This document shows positions 32,989 through 41,539 of a stretch of DNA of 64,000 bases, one piece after another (position 1 is the first letter of the stretch; every line of letters starts with the position of its first letter). Source of the stretch: Dyadobacter sp. CY312 (GTDB taxonomy: Bacteria; Bacteroidota; Bacteroidia; Cytophagales; Spirosomataceae); contig NZ_JAJUXG010000019.1 in assembly GCF_021390535.1 (NCBI RefSeq), positions 149,439 through 213,438 on the forward strand, in the 5' to 3' direction. The notes under the pieces were generated by a model, which did not search any database, was not told the DNA's origin, and saw only the letters and a list, made by a program, of their open reading frames with translations. The position numbers and the translations under genes are program-made.

Positions 32989-33765
32989 ATGAACTTTCCA
33001 TTGAAAACGATTCTGATAGATGATGAATCACTTGCACTGAGCAGGCTCAGAAGGTTGTTGGAAAAACATCCTGAAACCTTTCAAATCGTTTCAGAAGCTC
33101 AGAATGGTGGAGAAGGGCTTGCGCAGATCAATAAATATCAGCCCGATCTTATCTTTCTGGATATCGAAATGCCGATTCTGAACGGATTCGAGATGTTGTC
33201 GAAACTAAACAGGATGCCAATGGTTGTTTTTTCCACCGCTTTTGATCAGTATGCCATACGTGCGTTCGAAGAAAACTCTGTTGATTACCTGCTCAAACCG
33301 GTTGAGAATGATAGGTTACTTAAAACCATCGATAAGTTACGGAATATGCCCCTGGCAGGAAACACCAGTGTTCATAATCCTTATGCGGACAACTTGCTGA
33401 GGCTGCTTGAAGAAATGAAACCCAGGAAGGAGATATTTTCCTTATCGGTGAAAACCGGTGACCGGATTTTACTAATTCAGTTGACGGAGATTACGCATTT
33501 CGAGGCAGAAGAAAAATACGTCTTTTTAAATACACTGGACGGGCAAAAGTATCTGCTCAGTTACACGCTTACTTCACTGGAAGAAAAACTTCCCGATCAT
33601 TTCCTGCGAATAAGCCGGGCAGGTATTGTCAATTCCCACCATATCAAAGAAATCCAGAAGCACTTCAATGGTAAGTTCACCATTCTGATGCGCGACCGCA
33701 AATCTTCTCAGTTGTCAAGTGGTAGCACTTACGGTGAAGTAATACGCCATCTTCTTGATAATTAA
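32989..33765 (+). CDS. LytTR-family response regulator
   Basis: 258 residues. Receiver domain (about 5-120) with phospho-acceptor D58 (IFLDIEMP), acidic D11/D12 and K103. The LytTR DNA-binding domain (about 150-255: LIQLTEITHFEAEEKYVFL, HFLRISRAGIVNSHHI) binds promoter DNA as a dimer. Partner of the kinase immediately upstream, in one operon. Targets unknown. Confidence 0.95.
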   Translation: MNFPLKTILIDDESLALSRLRRLLEKHPETFQIVSEAQNGGEGLAQINKYQPDLIFLDIEMPILNGFEMLSKLNRMPMVVFSTAFDQYAIRAFEENSVDYLLKPVENDRLLKTIDKLRNMPLAGNTSVHNPYADNLLRLLEEMKPRKEIFSLSVKTGDRILLIQLTEITHFEAEEKYVFLNTLDGQKYLLSYTLTSLEEKLPDHFLRISRAGIVNSHHIKEIQKHFNGKFTILMRDRKSSQLSSGSTYGEVIRHLLDN

Positions 33766-34084
33766 TCGGATTCGGATATTTTCGGTTGCTTTACATATAG
33801 ATTTTGAAGACGCCGTACTTATTCCTAAATTGCGCCCCTGTTAAAAATATGCAATTAAATTTTGGCTATTAATTTGCTGTTAATCAGGATGTTTGGGGCG
33901 TAATGTTCGTTTTTATCGTTAAGAAATTTACTTCTTTCGACACAAAAGGACGTCAACGTGCGTATCTGTTCCTGACAAAGCAGGTGCCTAAAAGGCGCGA
34001 AAACAAAAAAATAGACCAGAATTTTATTTTTTGCAGTCAAGGGTCAATTTGTTTTGTTAAAAAAGGTTAAAGAGTTCAGGTACA
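33766..34084 (+). other. Intergenic region upstream of uppS
   Basis: No gene is seen. The only promoter-like sequence is TATTTTTTG at 34025-34033, one base too long for TAnnTTTG; it continues CAGTCAAGG, close to the TTTGCAnTCC motif of the translation promoters. If used, the start would be near 34038. No terminator hairpin is evident after the LytTR gene. Confidence 0.4.
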
Positions 34085-34837
34085 ATGAAGGAACTCATTG
34101 ATGTAGGCAATCTGCCAAAGCACATAGCCGTTATCATGGACGGTAACGGAAGATGGGCTCAAAACCAGGGAGCAGCGCGTATTTTTGGGCATCGTAATGC
34201 TATCAAGGCAGTTAGAGAAGTTACAGAAGGCTGTGCCGAGCTCGGTATTTCTTATTTGACTCTTTATGCTTTTTCAACAGAAAACTGGGGTCGTCCCGAG
34301 TTTGAAGTACGCGCTTTGATGGAACTGCTGGTGCAGTCAATCCGTAACGAGTTGCCTACGATGATGAAAAACAACGTAAAACTGGATACGATAGGTGACA
34401 TAAATAGCCTTCCCGGTAGTTGCCAGAGACAATTGGCAGAGGCATCGGAGGCTACCAAGGACAATACAGGTCTTAACTTGATTCTGGCATTGGGATACAG
34501 CGGCAAATGGGACATTACTCAGGCTGTTAAAAAGCTGGCTGCTGATGTAAAAAGCGGCGTTTTAAGTCCATCAGATATCAATGAAGATGTTTTAGCAGCA
34601 CAATTGTCCACAGGAGCAAGACCAGAAGTGGATCTGATGCTTCGGACTGGTGGCGATCATCGGATTAGTAATTTCCTGTTGTGGCAACTCGCTTATGCTG
34701 AATTGTATTTTTACGAAGACCTATTTTGGCCGGATTTCAGAAGAGAACATCTTTATCAGGCAATAATGGCTTACCAGGGCACAGAGAGGCGTTTTGGGAA
34801 AACAGGTGAACAAATAAAAGCGAATAGTGCTAAGTAG
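34085..34837 (+). CDS. uppS: Isoprenyl transferase (undecaprenyl diphosphate synthase type)
   Basis: Adds isopentenyl units in cis to make the C55 lipid carrier for cell-wall and O-antigen synthesis. 250 residues. The catalytic D19 is in IMDGNGRWA; the H(x)-rich FGHRNAIKAV, STENW and the C-terminal RTGGDHRISNFLLWQ motif follow (the usual RTSGEQRLSNF has S to G and E to D here). The bamA ATG follows after 6 bases, so lipid carrier and outer-membrane assembly genes are coupled. Confidence 0.95.
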   Translation: MKELIDVGNLPKHIAVIMDGNGRWAQNQGAARIFGHRNAIKAVREVTEGCAELGISYLTLYAFSTENWGRPEFEVRALMELLVQSIRNELPTMMKNNVKLDTIGDINSLPGSCQRQLAEASEATKDNTGLNLILALGYSGKWDITQAVKKLAADVKSGVLSPSDINEDVLAAQLSTGARPEVDLMLRTGGDHRISNFLLWQLAYAELYFYEDLFWPDFRREHLYQAIMAYQGTERRFGKTGEQIKANSAK

Positions 34838-34843
34838 AATAAT

Positions 34844-37432
34844 ATGAACCTTGTGAAAAATTTGATTAGATCATTAGCACATCGTAATGGTATTTTGTCA
34901 ATAATGTTGCTTTGCTGGCTTTCCAATGCCGATGCGCAACGAGTTGGCTTAGGTGCAAATACGACCAAACCCACTTCCTCTGCAATAACATTTGACCCTG
35001 CCGAACCGAAGGAATACACAATTGCCGAAGTAACCGTATCCGGTACACAATTTCTGGACCCCAATTCAATGATCTCGATCTCCGGTCTCAAACCGGGGGA
35101 TAAAGTTCGCATTCCCGGACCTGCTATTCCTTCTGCTGTGCGACGCATGATGGACTTTGGTACACTGGATGACGTAGAAATTATGGCGACCAAAGTGGAG
35201 AATGAGAAAGTTTGGTTGAATATTCATATTAAAGAGCGTCCACGTCTAAACAGGGTATCTTTTTCCGGAATCCGTAAGGGAGAGCGCGAAACACTTAACG
35301 ACAAGGTGAAGCTGATCAAAGGACGTGTAATTACGCCTACTGTAATTAAGAACACGCAGCTTGTTATCAAAAAATATTACATGGATAAAGGCTTTTACAA
35401 CACAAAAGTGAAGGTGTTGCAGATCCCTGATTCTTCAAGAGGCCAGGCTTCGCTTAACTTTACAATTGCAAAAGGCAAAAAAGTTAAGATCGATAAGATT
35501 GATATTCAAGGCAATACCGCTGTAGGTGATCGTACACTGAAAAAGAAAATGAAAGGTACCAAGCAGAAAATGCTGGGTCGTTTATTTAATCCTTCAAAAT
35601 ACATTCCTAAAAAGTATGATGAGGATAAAGAGAAATTAATCGCATTCTATCGTAAAAATGGATATCGTGATGCTGTGATCGAATTTGATACCATTAGAAA
35701 CAATGGTGAAACGATCAGCATTGAGATGAAAATTGATGAAGGTGTTAAGTATTACTACCGGGATATCACCTGGTCGGGTAACTACCTGCATTCGTCTGCC
35801 TTGCTTGGTAAAATTCTTGGAATCTCGAAAGGGGATGTATACAATCCTGAGGAGCTGGAAAAGAAAATCAACGGGATTCCTGGTGCCGACGTTAGCTCGA
35901 AATACATGGATGACGGTTATCTGTATTTCCGAATTGATCCAACCGAAAAGGCAGTTGAGGGAGACTCCATTGACATAGAGCTTCGTTTGTATGAAGGGAA
36001 ACAGGCGACAATTAACCGTATTCTTCTGAACGGGAATACCAAGACAAGTGACCGTGTGGTTTTGCGCGAGCTATTCACGCTGCCCGGACAAAAATTCAGT
36101 AAAACTGAGATTATTAACACCCAGCGTCAGCTTTCCCAAATGGGTTACTTCGATCCTGAAAAAATTCAGATCAACCCGATTCCTAACCAGGCTGACGGAA
36201 CGGTGGATATCGAATACACAGTTGAAGAAAAACCTTCCGACCAGATCGAACTTTCCGGTGGATGGGGTGGATACATTGGTTTCGTAGGTACATTGGGCCT
36301 TGTGTTTAATAACTTTTCGTTGAAAAACATACCAAACCGCGAAACATGGAGACCATTACCTTCCGGAGACGGACAGAAATTATCTCTGAGATTCCAGGCT
36401 AACGGGAAGCAGTATCAGACTTATTCCATGTCGTTTAGTGAGCCTTGGCTGGGAGGTAAAAAACCAATCAATTTTGGTGTTTCTCTTCAACGCACAGTGT
36501 ACCGTATGACTGATTATAGCTCTATTTATGGAAATATGGGCGGAGGTAATGGTGGAATCAACTATCGTGGTGGGTATTTCAACAACGGTATTACAGTTTC
36601 ACTTGGCCGTCGTTTGAAAGAACCAGACAGGAATCTTGTTATGACCCATTCGTTGTCTTACCAACGCTACCGTTTGGACAGTCTTGACATATTCCGTATC
36701 GGATATAGCACTGGTGTTTCAAATAATATTTCATTCAATACAACGATTTCAAGAAATACATTAAGTGATTTCCAGTTCCCAAGAAGCGGTAGTAATATCT
36801 CGCTGAGCGCTACTTTCACGCCTCCATATTCGGCATTGAGAAACAAGGAATTTACAGATAAGACGGATACATACCGCTGGGTTGAATACCACAAATGGAT
36901 GTTTGATATGAGCTACTACGCAACAATCACCGGAAAGCTGGTATTGAGTGCCCGTACGCACATGGGGTATCTTGGTTCTTACAACCAGAAGATTGGATAC
37001 AGTCCGTTTGGTAGATTTATCGTCGGTGGATCAGGACTTGCAGGACAAGGATCTTTCTCTCTTGCGGATCAGGACATTATTGGTCTTCGTGGATATGAAG
37101 ATCAGAAGGTAGGGCCTCTTGCTCAGAATGGTTTTCCTGCTTCGGGTGGTGGTGTTGCCTACAACAAGTACGTAATGGAACTTCGTTATCCGGTTTCTCT
37201 TAATCCACAGGCAACAATCTTTGTCCTTGGATTCGCAGAAGGTGGTAATAACTGGGGTAGCTACAAAGAGTTTAACCCGTTTGACCTGAAACGATCTGCC
37301 GGAGTTGGTGCACGTATCTTTATGCCTGCATTTGGTCTTCTTGGGATTGACTGGGGATATGGTTTTGATAAGATCCAGGGTAAGAAAAGTGGTGCTCAGT
37401 TCCACTTCACAATTGGGCAGCAGATTAGATAA
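34844..37432 (+). CDS. bamA: Outer membrane assembly factor BamA
   Basis: 862 residues. Signal peptide to about residue 31 (ADA-QR), five POTRA domains (about 45-470, e.g. EYTIAEVTVSGTQFLDPNSM, KKVKIDKIDIQGNTAVGDR, ATINRILLNGNTKTSDRVV given in part) and a C-terminal Omp85 barrel ending FHFTIGQQIR. The VGG/IRGYED-like L6 motif appears as GLRGYED, with R in the conserved place. It folds outer-membrane beta-barrels. Sits between uppS and two skp genes. Confidence 0.96.
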   Translation: MNLVKNLIRSLAHRNGILSIMLLCWLSNADAQRVGLGANTTKPTSSAITFDPAEPKEYTIAEVTVSGTQFLDPNSMISISGLKPGDKVRIPGPAIPSAVRRMMDFGTLDDVEIMATKVENEKVWLNIHIKERPRLNRVSFSGIRKGERETLNDKVKLIKGRVITPTVIKNTQLVIKKYYMDKGFYNTKVKVLQIPDSSRGQASLNFTIAKGKKVKIDKIDIQGNTAVGDRTLKKKMKGTKQKMLGRLFNPSKYIPKKYDEDKEKLIAFYRKNGYRDAVIEFDTIRNNGETISIEMKIDEGVKYYYRDITWSGNYLHSSALLGKILGISKGDVYNPEELEKKINGIPGADVSSKYMDDGYLYFRIDPTEKAVEGDSIDIELRLYEGKQATINRILLNGNTKTSDRVVLRELFTLPGQKFSKTEIINTQRQLSQMGYFDPEKIQINPIPNQADGTVDIEYTVEEKPSDQIELSGGWGGYIGFVGTLGLVFNNFSLKNIPNRETWRPLPSGDGQKLSLRFQANGKQYQTYSMSFSEPWLGGKKPINFGVSLQRTVYRMTDYSSIYGNMGGGNGGINYRGGYFNNGITVSLGRRLKEPDRNLVMTHSLSYQRYRLDSLDIFRIGYSTGVSNNISFNTTISRNTLSDFQFPRSGSNISLSATFTPPYSALRNKEFTDKTDTYRWVEYHKWMFDMSYYATITGKLVLSARTHMGYLGSYNQKIGYSPFGRFIVGGSGLAGQGSFSLADQDIIGLRGYEDQKVGPLAQNGFPASGGGVAYNKYVMELRYPVSLNPQATIFVLGFAEGGNNWGSYKEFNPFDLKRSAGVGARIFMPAFGLLGIDWGYGFDKIQGKKSGAQFHFTIGQQIR

Positions 37433-37482
37433 TATTGTCGGACAGTTTTCGTTAAAGGGGTGCAAATTATTACCCGCATAAC

Positions 37483-38121
37483 ATGAAGAAGTTTTTAATT
37501 TTACTAGTTTTGTCTTTAATAGCAGTGTTTCCCGGCTGGGCACAGAAGTTCGGCTATACTGATATGGAATACATTACCAGTAAGATGCCGGAATATAAGC
37601 TTGCTCAGGACGAGATGAAAAAGTTCTCCGAAAAGTGGGCAAAAGAGGTAAAAGACAAATATGGAGAGATAGACCGGATGCAACGGGCCTACATGGCAGA
37701 AGAAATGTTGCTGACAGATGAGCTGAAAAGAAAGAGGCAGAATGAGATAAAGGAAAAAGAACTGGAAGCTAGAGAATACAACAGTAAGATTTTCGGAATG
37801 GAAGGTTTACTCTTTCAAAAGAAAAAGGAACTGATGAAACCAGTAATGGAAAGGGTGCAGAGAGCTGTTTCGAAAGTGTGCGCCCAACGCCGTCTGGATA
37901 TTTTGATTGATAAGTCGAGCGACTCAGGGTTACTTTATACCAACCCGAAACATGACTATTCGGATTACATAATTGAAGAATTAGGAATAGATCTGAAACC
38001 GGCGAAAACGTTGAACAAAGAAAAAATAGGAGCAACGACGGAACCGGCGCCAGCGGCGACGACGCCTACGGCTGGAAAAAACTCACCAAAACAAAAAAGT
38101 ACAACCAATAAACTCAAATAA
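37483..38121 (+). CDS. OmpH/Skp-family periplasmic chaperone, first copy
   Basis: 212 residues. Signal peptide ending GWA-QK, the N-terminal strand KFGYTDMEYITSKMPEY, then long helical arms (about 45-140) rich in Lys and Glu and a C-terminal strand (RLDILIDKSSDSGLLY). This is the OmpH/Skp layout; the trimer holds unfolded outer-membrane proteins for BamA. It has a Pro/Ala/Thr-rich C-terminal tail after about residue 180. A paralogue follows after 10 bases. Confidence 0.9.
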   Translation: MKKFLILLVLSLIAVFPGWAQKFGYTDMEYITSKMPEYKLAQDEMKKFSEKWAKEVKDKYGEIDRMQRAYMAEEMLLTDELKRKRQNEIKEKELEAREYNSKIFGMEGLLFQKKKELMKPVMERVQRAVSKVCAQRRLDILIDKSSDSGLLYTNPKHDYSDYIIEELGIDLKPAKTLNKEKIGATTEPAPAATTPTAGKNSPKQKSTTNKLK

Positions 38122-38131
38122 GTAAAAAGCA

Positions 38132-38800
38132 ATGAAACAAAAATTGATAGCGTTTTTGGTCGTAATGACCTTCGTTAGTGCCCCTCTGTTAGCGCAAACA
38201 ACTCCTGCAAGCGGACTTACAAAAATTGGATATACCAATGTTGACTATATAATCGACAAATTGCCAGAAGCAAAGAAAATGCAGAATGAGCTTGAAGTTA
38301 CCAAAGCTCAGTTGGATAAATCTTTGGGCGATATGATCAAAGAAGCGCAGGATAAGTATGAGGCTTATCAGAAAAACGGTGCGAACATGACTGACGTGAT
38401 CCGTGCTGACAAAGAAAAAGAATTGCAGGGACTTCAGACTCGTATTCAGGAGTATCAAACAAGTGCACAAACGTCTTTGCAAAAGAAACAACAGCAATTG
38501 CTTGAACCAATCCTTACGAAAGTGAACGAGGCGATCCAGGCTGTTGGAAAAGAAAACGGATACCTTTACATCCTGAATATGGATGCAGGTATGAACTCTA
38601 CGCCTATCATCCTTTATGTAGGTTCAGAGGAATACGCAGTATCTAACCTGATCCTTCGTAAACTGGGTGTAGATCCTGACAAAATAGAAGCTGCTCCTGC
38701 TAATGCGAAACCGGTTACGGTTCCATCATTGGGTGCTCCTGCAACAACAACCCCTGCGAAGCCTGCTACAACACCAGCTGCTACGCCTAAGAAGAAGTAA
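38132..38800 (+). CDS. OmpH/Skp-family periplasmic chaperone, second copy
   Basis: 222 residues. Signal peptide ending LLA-QT, then KIGYTNVDYIIDKLPEAKKM, helical arms (about 55-140) and YLYILNMDAG near the end of the Skp core. Like its neighbour it carries a Pro/Ala/Thr-rich tail (about 190-222, TTTPAKPATTPAATPKKK). The two copies share layout and order but differ in sequence, suggesting an old duplication and possibly a mixed trimer. Confidence 0.9.
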   Translation: MKQKLIAFLVVMTFVSAPLLAQTTPASGLTKIGYTNVDYIIDKLPEAKKMQNELEVTKAQLDKSLGDMIKEAQDKYEAYQKNGANMTDVIRADKEKELQGLQTRIQEYQTSAQTSLQKKQQQLLEPILTKVNEAIQAVGKENGYLYILNMDAGMNSTPIILYVGSEEYAVSNLILRKLGVDPDKIEAAPANAKPVTVPSLGAPATTTPAKPATTPAATPKKK

Positions 38801-38821
38801 GTAAGTCAGAGAATATTATTG

Positions 38822-38857
38822 CCGGAGAGAAGTCTGAAAAGACTGCTCTCCGGTTTT
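38822..38857 (+). terminator. Intrinsic terminator after the second skp gene
   Basis: CCGGAGAG and, after one mismatch, AGTCT (38822-38835) pair with AGACT and CTCTCCGG (38840-38853) around GAAA; TTTT follows. It ends the uppS-bamA-skp-skp unit. Confidence 0.85.
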
Positions 38858-39019
38858 CTGTTGAAATAGGGTTGATATTGAAATTATTACAGCACCCTTT
38901 AAGTTATACCAGGAGTATCTCAGTATAAAAAAAATACAAAACGAAAAGTCTCAGATTTCTGGTAGTGGTATCAATTGAAATTTGGGAAGTATTCTCAACG
39001 TTAAGTATACAGTATTTAC

Positions 39020-39027
39020 TAATTTTG
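39020..39027 (+). promoter_or_regulatory. -7 element for the exported protein at 39081
   Basis: TAATTTTG matches TAnnTTTG exactly; the start would be near 39032. This argues against the long open frame beginning at 38982 and supports the ATG at 39081, which begins a signal peptide. No TTG at the usual distance. The rest of 38858-39080 shows nothing else. Confidence 0.55.
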
Positions 39028-39080
39028 CGTTAAGATCAATGTCTCATTCAACCCATAGAATTAATTATATTTCTGACGTT

Positions 39081-40682
39081 ATGGTTTTAAAAAATATTCA
39101 CAAAATATTCTTTGTCCTGACGATCATATCGGCTTTTCAAGGGGTTCGGGCACAGGATAATTCCAAAACAAATTCAGTAGCACCTTTACAGATTATTTTC
39201 CCTAAGGAAGCAGATTGGAACATTCTTGACGAAGGAAAGGAGCTTAATTTCCATTTGCAGACAAAAGGTGGAAAAGGAGATTCTGTACGATACAATATTG
39301 TAAGCGGACTTGCCAAAGACATGAAATTCGATTCATTGGGTCATTTCGTCTGGACTCCGGCTTATGACGTTGCAGATCGTATCAATACAACCAAATTTTT
39401 TCCCGTAGTTTTTGAAGCACAAACGCTTGGAGGGGAAACGGCTTCCCGCGAAATCATATTTAAGGTGAACCATGTAAATCGTCCGCCTCAGGTCGATGAG
39501 CTAAAACCTTTTTACGTACAGTATAAGACGCAGAATCTGTATCAGATTGACATGAATTCGGTTCGTGATCCTGATGGCGATCCTGTGGTGTTTATTCCTA
39601 TTCTGGATGGAGGTATGCCGGAGGGTATGAAATTGACGGCTGGTGGTGAAGTGATCTGGGAGCTGTCCACAAAACAGTTCAATCTGTTGAAAGAGGGAGC
39701 GCGTTACATGGAATTTTATGTGGAAGATCAGCCATCAAAGGCTAGAACGAAGGGGAAGCTACGGCTGGAAATCACACAAATGGACCTGGCTCCGGACTTT
39801 ACGATCATTCCGCAAAATCAGGTAATTCGTAGTGCTGAAAATAACCGTATTAACCTCAGGTTCTCATTGTCGGATCCCAATGGAGAGGATGACATATCTA
39901 CTTTCAATTTTATCTCTGAAAATAAGAATGTGCCTAAGGAAGCATTGGTAAAGAATACACCAACCAGCTACGAATTTATCTGGGAGCCGGGATATGACTT
40001 TGTAAAGGATCCTTTTGATACACTAGCCTTTAACATTACTTTCTATGTCTTAGATAAGTCTCAGAATAAAAAGGAGAAGACAGTTAAATTTGTTATTAAA
40101 AATACTGTTGACGAATCGCAGCGGGATGCGTATGTCTACGGTCTTTATAAGGGCGCACTTGTGAATGCCTGGGGATTGTTGGAACAGATGAGGGAGAAGG
40201 AAGGTGAATTGAAGAGGGCATATACGAGAGCTAAAAAAGGGAAACGTGGACGTTCGCTCCTGAATGCTTCTTTGGGTGTTACCACGGGTCTGGCATCTGT
40301 AATTTCTCCAAATGACCTAACGAACAGAGGTTACATTACGACGATCGGAGGTACAACTGTTGCAACGGTTGGGACTCTGGAAGCTACTGAGGTTATTGGG
40401 AAGTCGACTAATGGTTTACTTGACCGTTTTAACTATGTGGTTCAGAAGAAAAATGAACTACAAAATAAAGGTGATGTTTTTGCCCGGGAATATGCTCAGA
40501 AGTCAAGTAGGCGCTCACCAGATTTCATCAAGAAGTTGGATGAGTTCAAATCGTTAATGAACCTAAACGGTTTGGTTGCTTTGGAATTGGATGCTAATTG
40601 GGAAAATAAACGGGAATCGAATGACGCAGCAATAAAAAAAGCATTTAAAGATTTTATGCCATTCTCGAAAGACGAGAATTAA
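39081..40682 (+). CDS. Exported protein with cadherin/Ig-like repeats and an unassigned C-terminal domain
   Basis: 533 residues. Signal peptide (VLTIISAFQGVRA-QD), then three Ig/cadherin-like modules (about 30-360): each has a strand pattern and DPDGDPV/DPNGEDD-type acidic loops typical of calcium-binding cadherin-like repeats. From about 370 the protein changes character: a helical region (AYVYGLYKGALVNAWGLLEQ, EKEGELKRAYTRAKKGKRGR), a Gly/Thr-rich hydrophobic part (ASLGVTTGLASVIS, TIGGTTVATVGTLEATEVIG) and a basic end. I know no family for the C-terminal part. Start chosen by signal peptide and promoter. Function unknown; perhaps surface or envelope assembly. Confidence 0.75.
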   Translation: MVLKNIHKIFFVLTIISAFQGVRAQDNSKTNSVAPLQIIFPKEADWNILDEGKELNFHLQTKGGKGDSVRYNIVSGLAKDMKFDSLGHFVWTPAYDVADRINTTKFFPVVFEAQTLGGETASREIIFKVNHVNRPPQVDELKPFYVQYKTQNLYQIDMNSVRDPDGDPVVFIPILDGGMPEGMKLTAGGEVIWELSTKQFNLLKEGARYMEFYVEDQPSKARTKGKLRLEITQMDLAPDFTIIPQNQVIRSAENNRINLRFSLSDPNGEDDISTFNFISENKNVPKEALVKNTPTSYEFIWEPGYDFVKDPFDTLAFNITFYVLDKSQNKKEKTVKFVIKNTVDESQRDAYVYGLYKGALVNAWGLLEQMREKEGELKRAYTRAKKGKRGRSLLNASLGVTTGLASVISPNDLTNRGYITTIGGTTVATVGTLEATEVIGKSTNGLLDRFNYVVQKKNELQNKGDVFAREYAQKSSRRSPDFIKKLDEFKSLMNLNGLVALELDANWENKRESNDAAIKKAFKDFMPFSKDEN

Positions 40683-40701
40683 GTGTTTTAATAAGCTTAT
40701 T

Positions 40702-40738
40702 AAACAAAAAAGAGAACTATATGTTCTCTTTTTTGTTT
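40702..40738. terminator. Bidirectional terminator overlapping the lspA stop
   Basis: A perfect 16-bp stem (40702-40717 with 40723-40738) with A- and T-runs. It lies between convergent genes, and its right arm encodes the last residues and stop of lspA on the minus strand. Confidence 0.85.
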
Positions 40739-41490
40739 TCGTCTTCTTCCTGCTCAACTTCCGGGTCGGGTAGGTTGGGGTCTACAACCACATCATGAGG
40801 TGCTGAGTCAGTATGTGGTTCAGCAGCATCCACAGTAGTAGCTGCCGGTTCGGATACTTCGTTTTCCTCTTGCAATTCATCTTCGTCAGTTGGTTCTGGT
40901 TCTTGCGGTGCGGGATGGAAGCTTCCCTGGAATATCAGAATACTGCATACTCCAAGAAAAATGCATGAATCGGCAATATTGAATATAGGTGTCGAATAAT
41001 ACTGTCCACCCCAAAGTGGCACCCATTCCGGGATAAAACCTTCCCAGAAATCGACAAAAATCATATCTATAACCTGACCATGAAACCACGGAGTAGGCGA
41101 ACCGTAAGGAGCATTATCGAGGAACACACCGTAGAAAGTACTGTCAATCACGTTACCTACCGCGCCAGCCAGAATCATGGATAGAGCCCAAAGTAAACCT
41201 TTGGAAGCTCCTTCTCTTGCCAGGTGGACCAGGTACCATCCAATAGCAAACATGGCAACGAGCCGGAAAAGCGTCAGGAAAAGTTTCCCATATTCGTGGC
41301 CAAGCTGCATGCCAAAAGCCATTCCGGGATTCAACACATAATGTAGCTTGAACCAGTTGCCTATTAAAGCGATTTGTCCGGAAAAACCGGGTTCCATGTA
41401 TTCATGAACCAAAAGTTTGGATGCCTGATCAATAATAATCAGAAAGATACTGAGGAGTAAGTATGGTGCTGGATTTCTGGATTGGTTCAT
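40717..41490 (-). CDS. lspA: Lipoprotein signal peptidase with acidic C-terminal tail
   Basis: Signal peptidase II, which cleaves prolipoproteins before the lipidated Cys. 257 residues, while 150-200 is usual. Four membrane helices; catalytic aspartates D116 (GNVIDS) and D174 (FNIADS), with conserved asparagines at 54, 113 and 171. Residues about 121-167 form an extended periplasmic insert common in Bacteroidota. The last ~65 residues are an acidic, Pro/Glu-rich cytosolic tail of unknown role. The window encodes at least five probable substrates. Confidence 0.95.
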   Translation of the reverse strand: MNQSRNPAPYLLLSIFLIIIDQASKLLVHEYMEPGFSGQIALIGNWFKLHYVLNPGMAFGMQLGHEYGKLFLTLFRLVAMFAIGWYLVHLAREGASKGLLWALSMILAGAVGNVIDSTFYGVFLDNAPYGSPTPWFHGQVIDMIFVDFWEGFIPEWVPLWGGQYYSTPIFNIADSCIFLGVCSILIFQGSFHPAPQEPEPTDEDELQEENEVSEPAATTVDAAEPHTDSAPHDVVVDPNLPDPEVEQEEDENKKENI

Positions 41491-41539
41491 TCGGTAAATA
41501 GGTAATAACTTTAATCGAAACGCTAAATTAAGAAGATAC

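Noticed and set aside
38982..39080. N-terminal extension of the exported protein gene
   Set aside because: Begins at TTG, overlaps a -7 promoter box at 39020, and would place 33 residues before a clear signal peptide.
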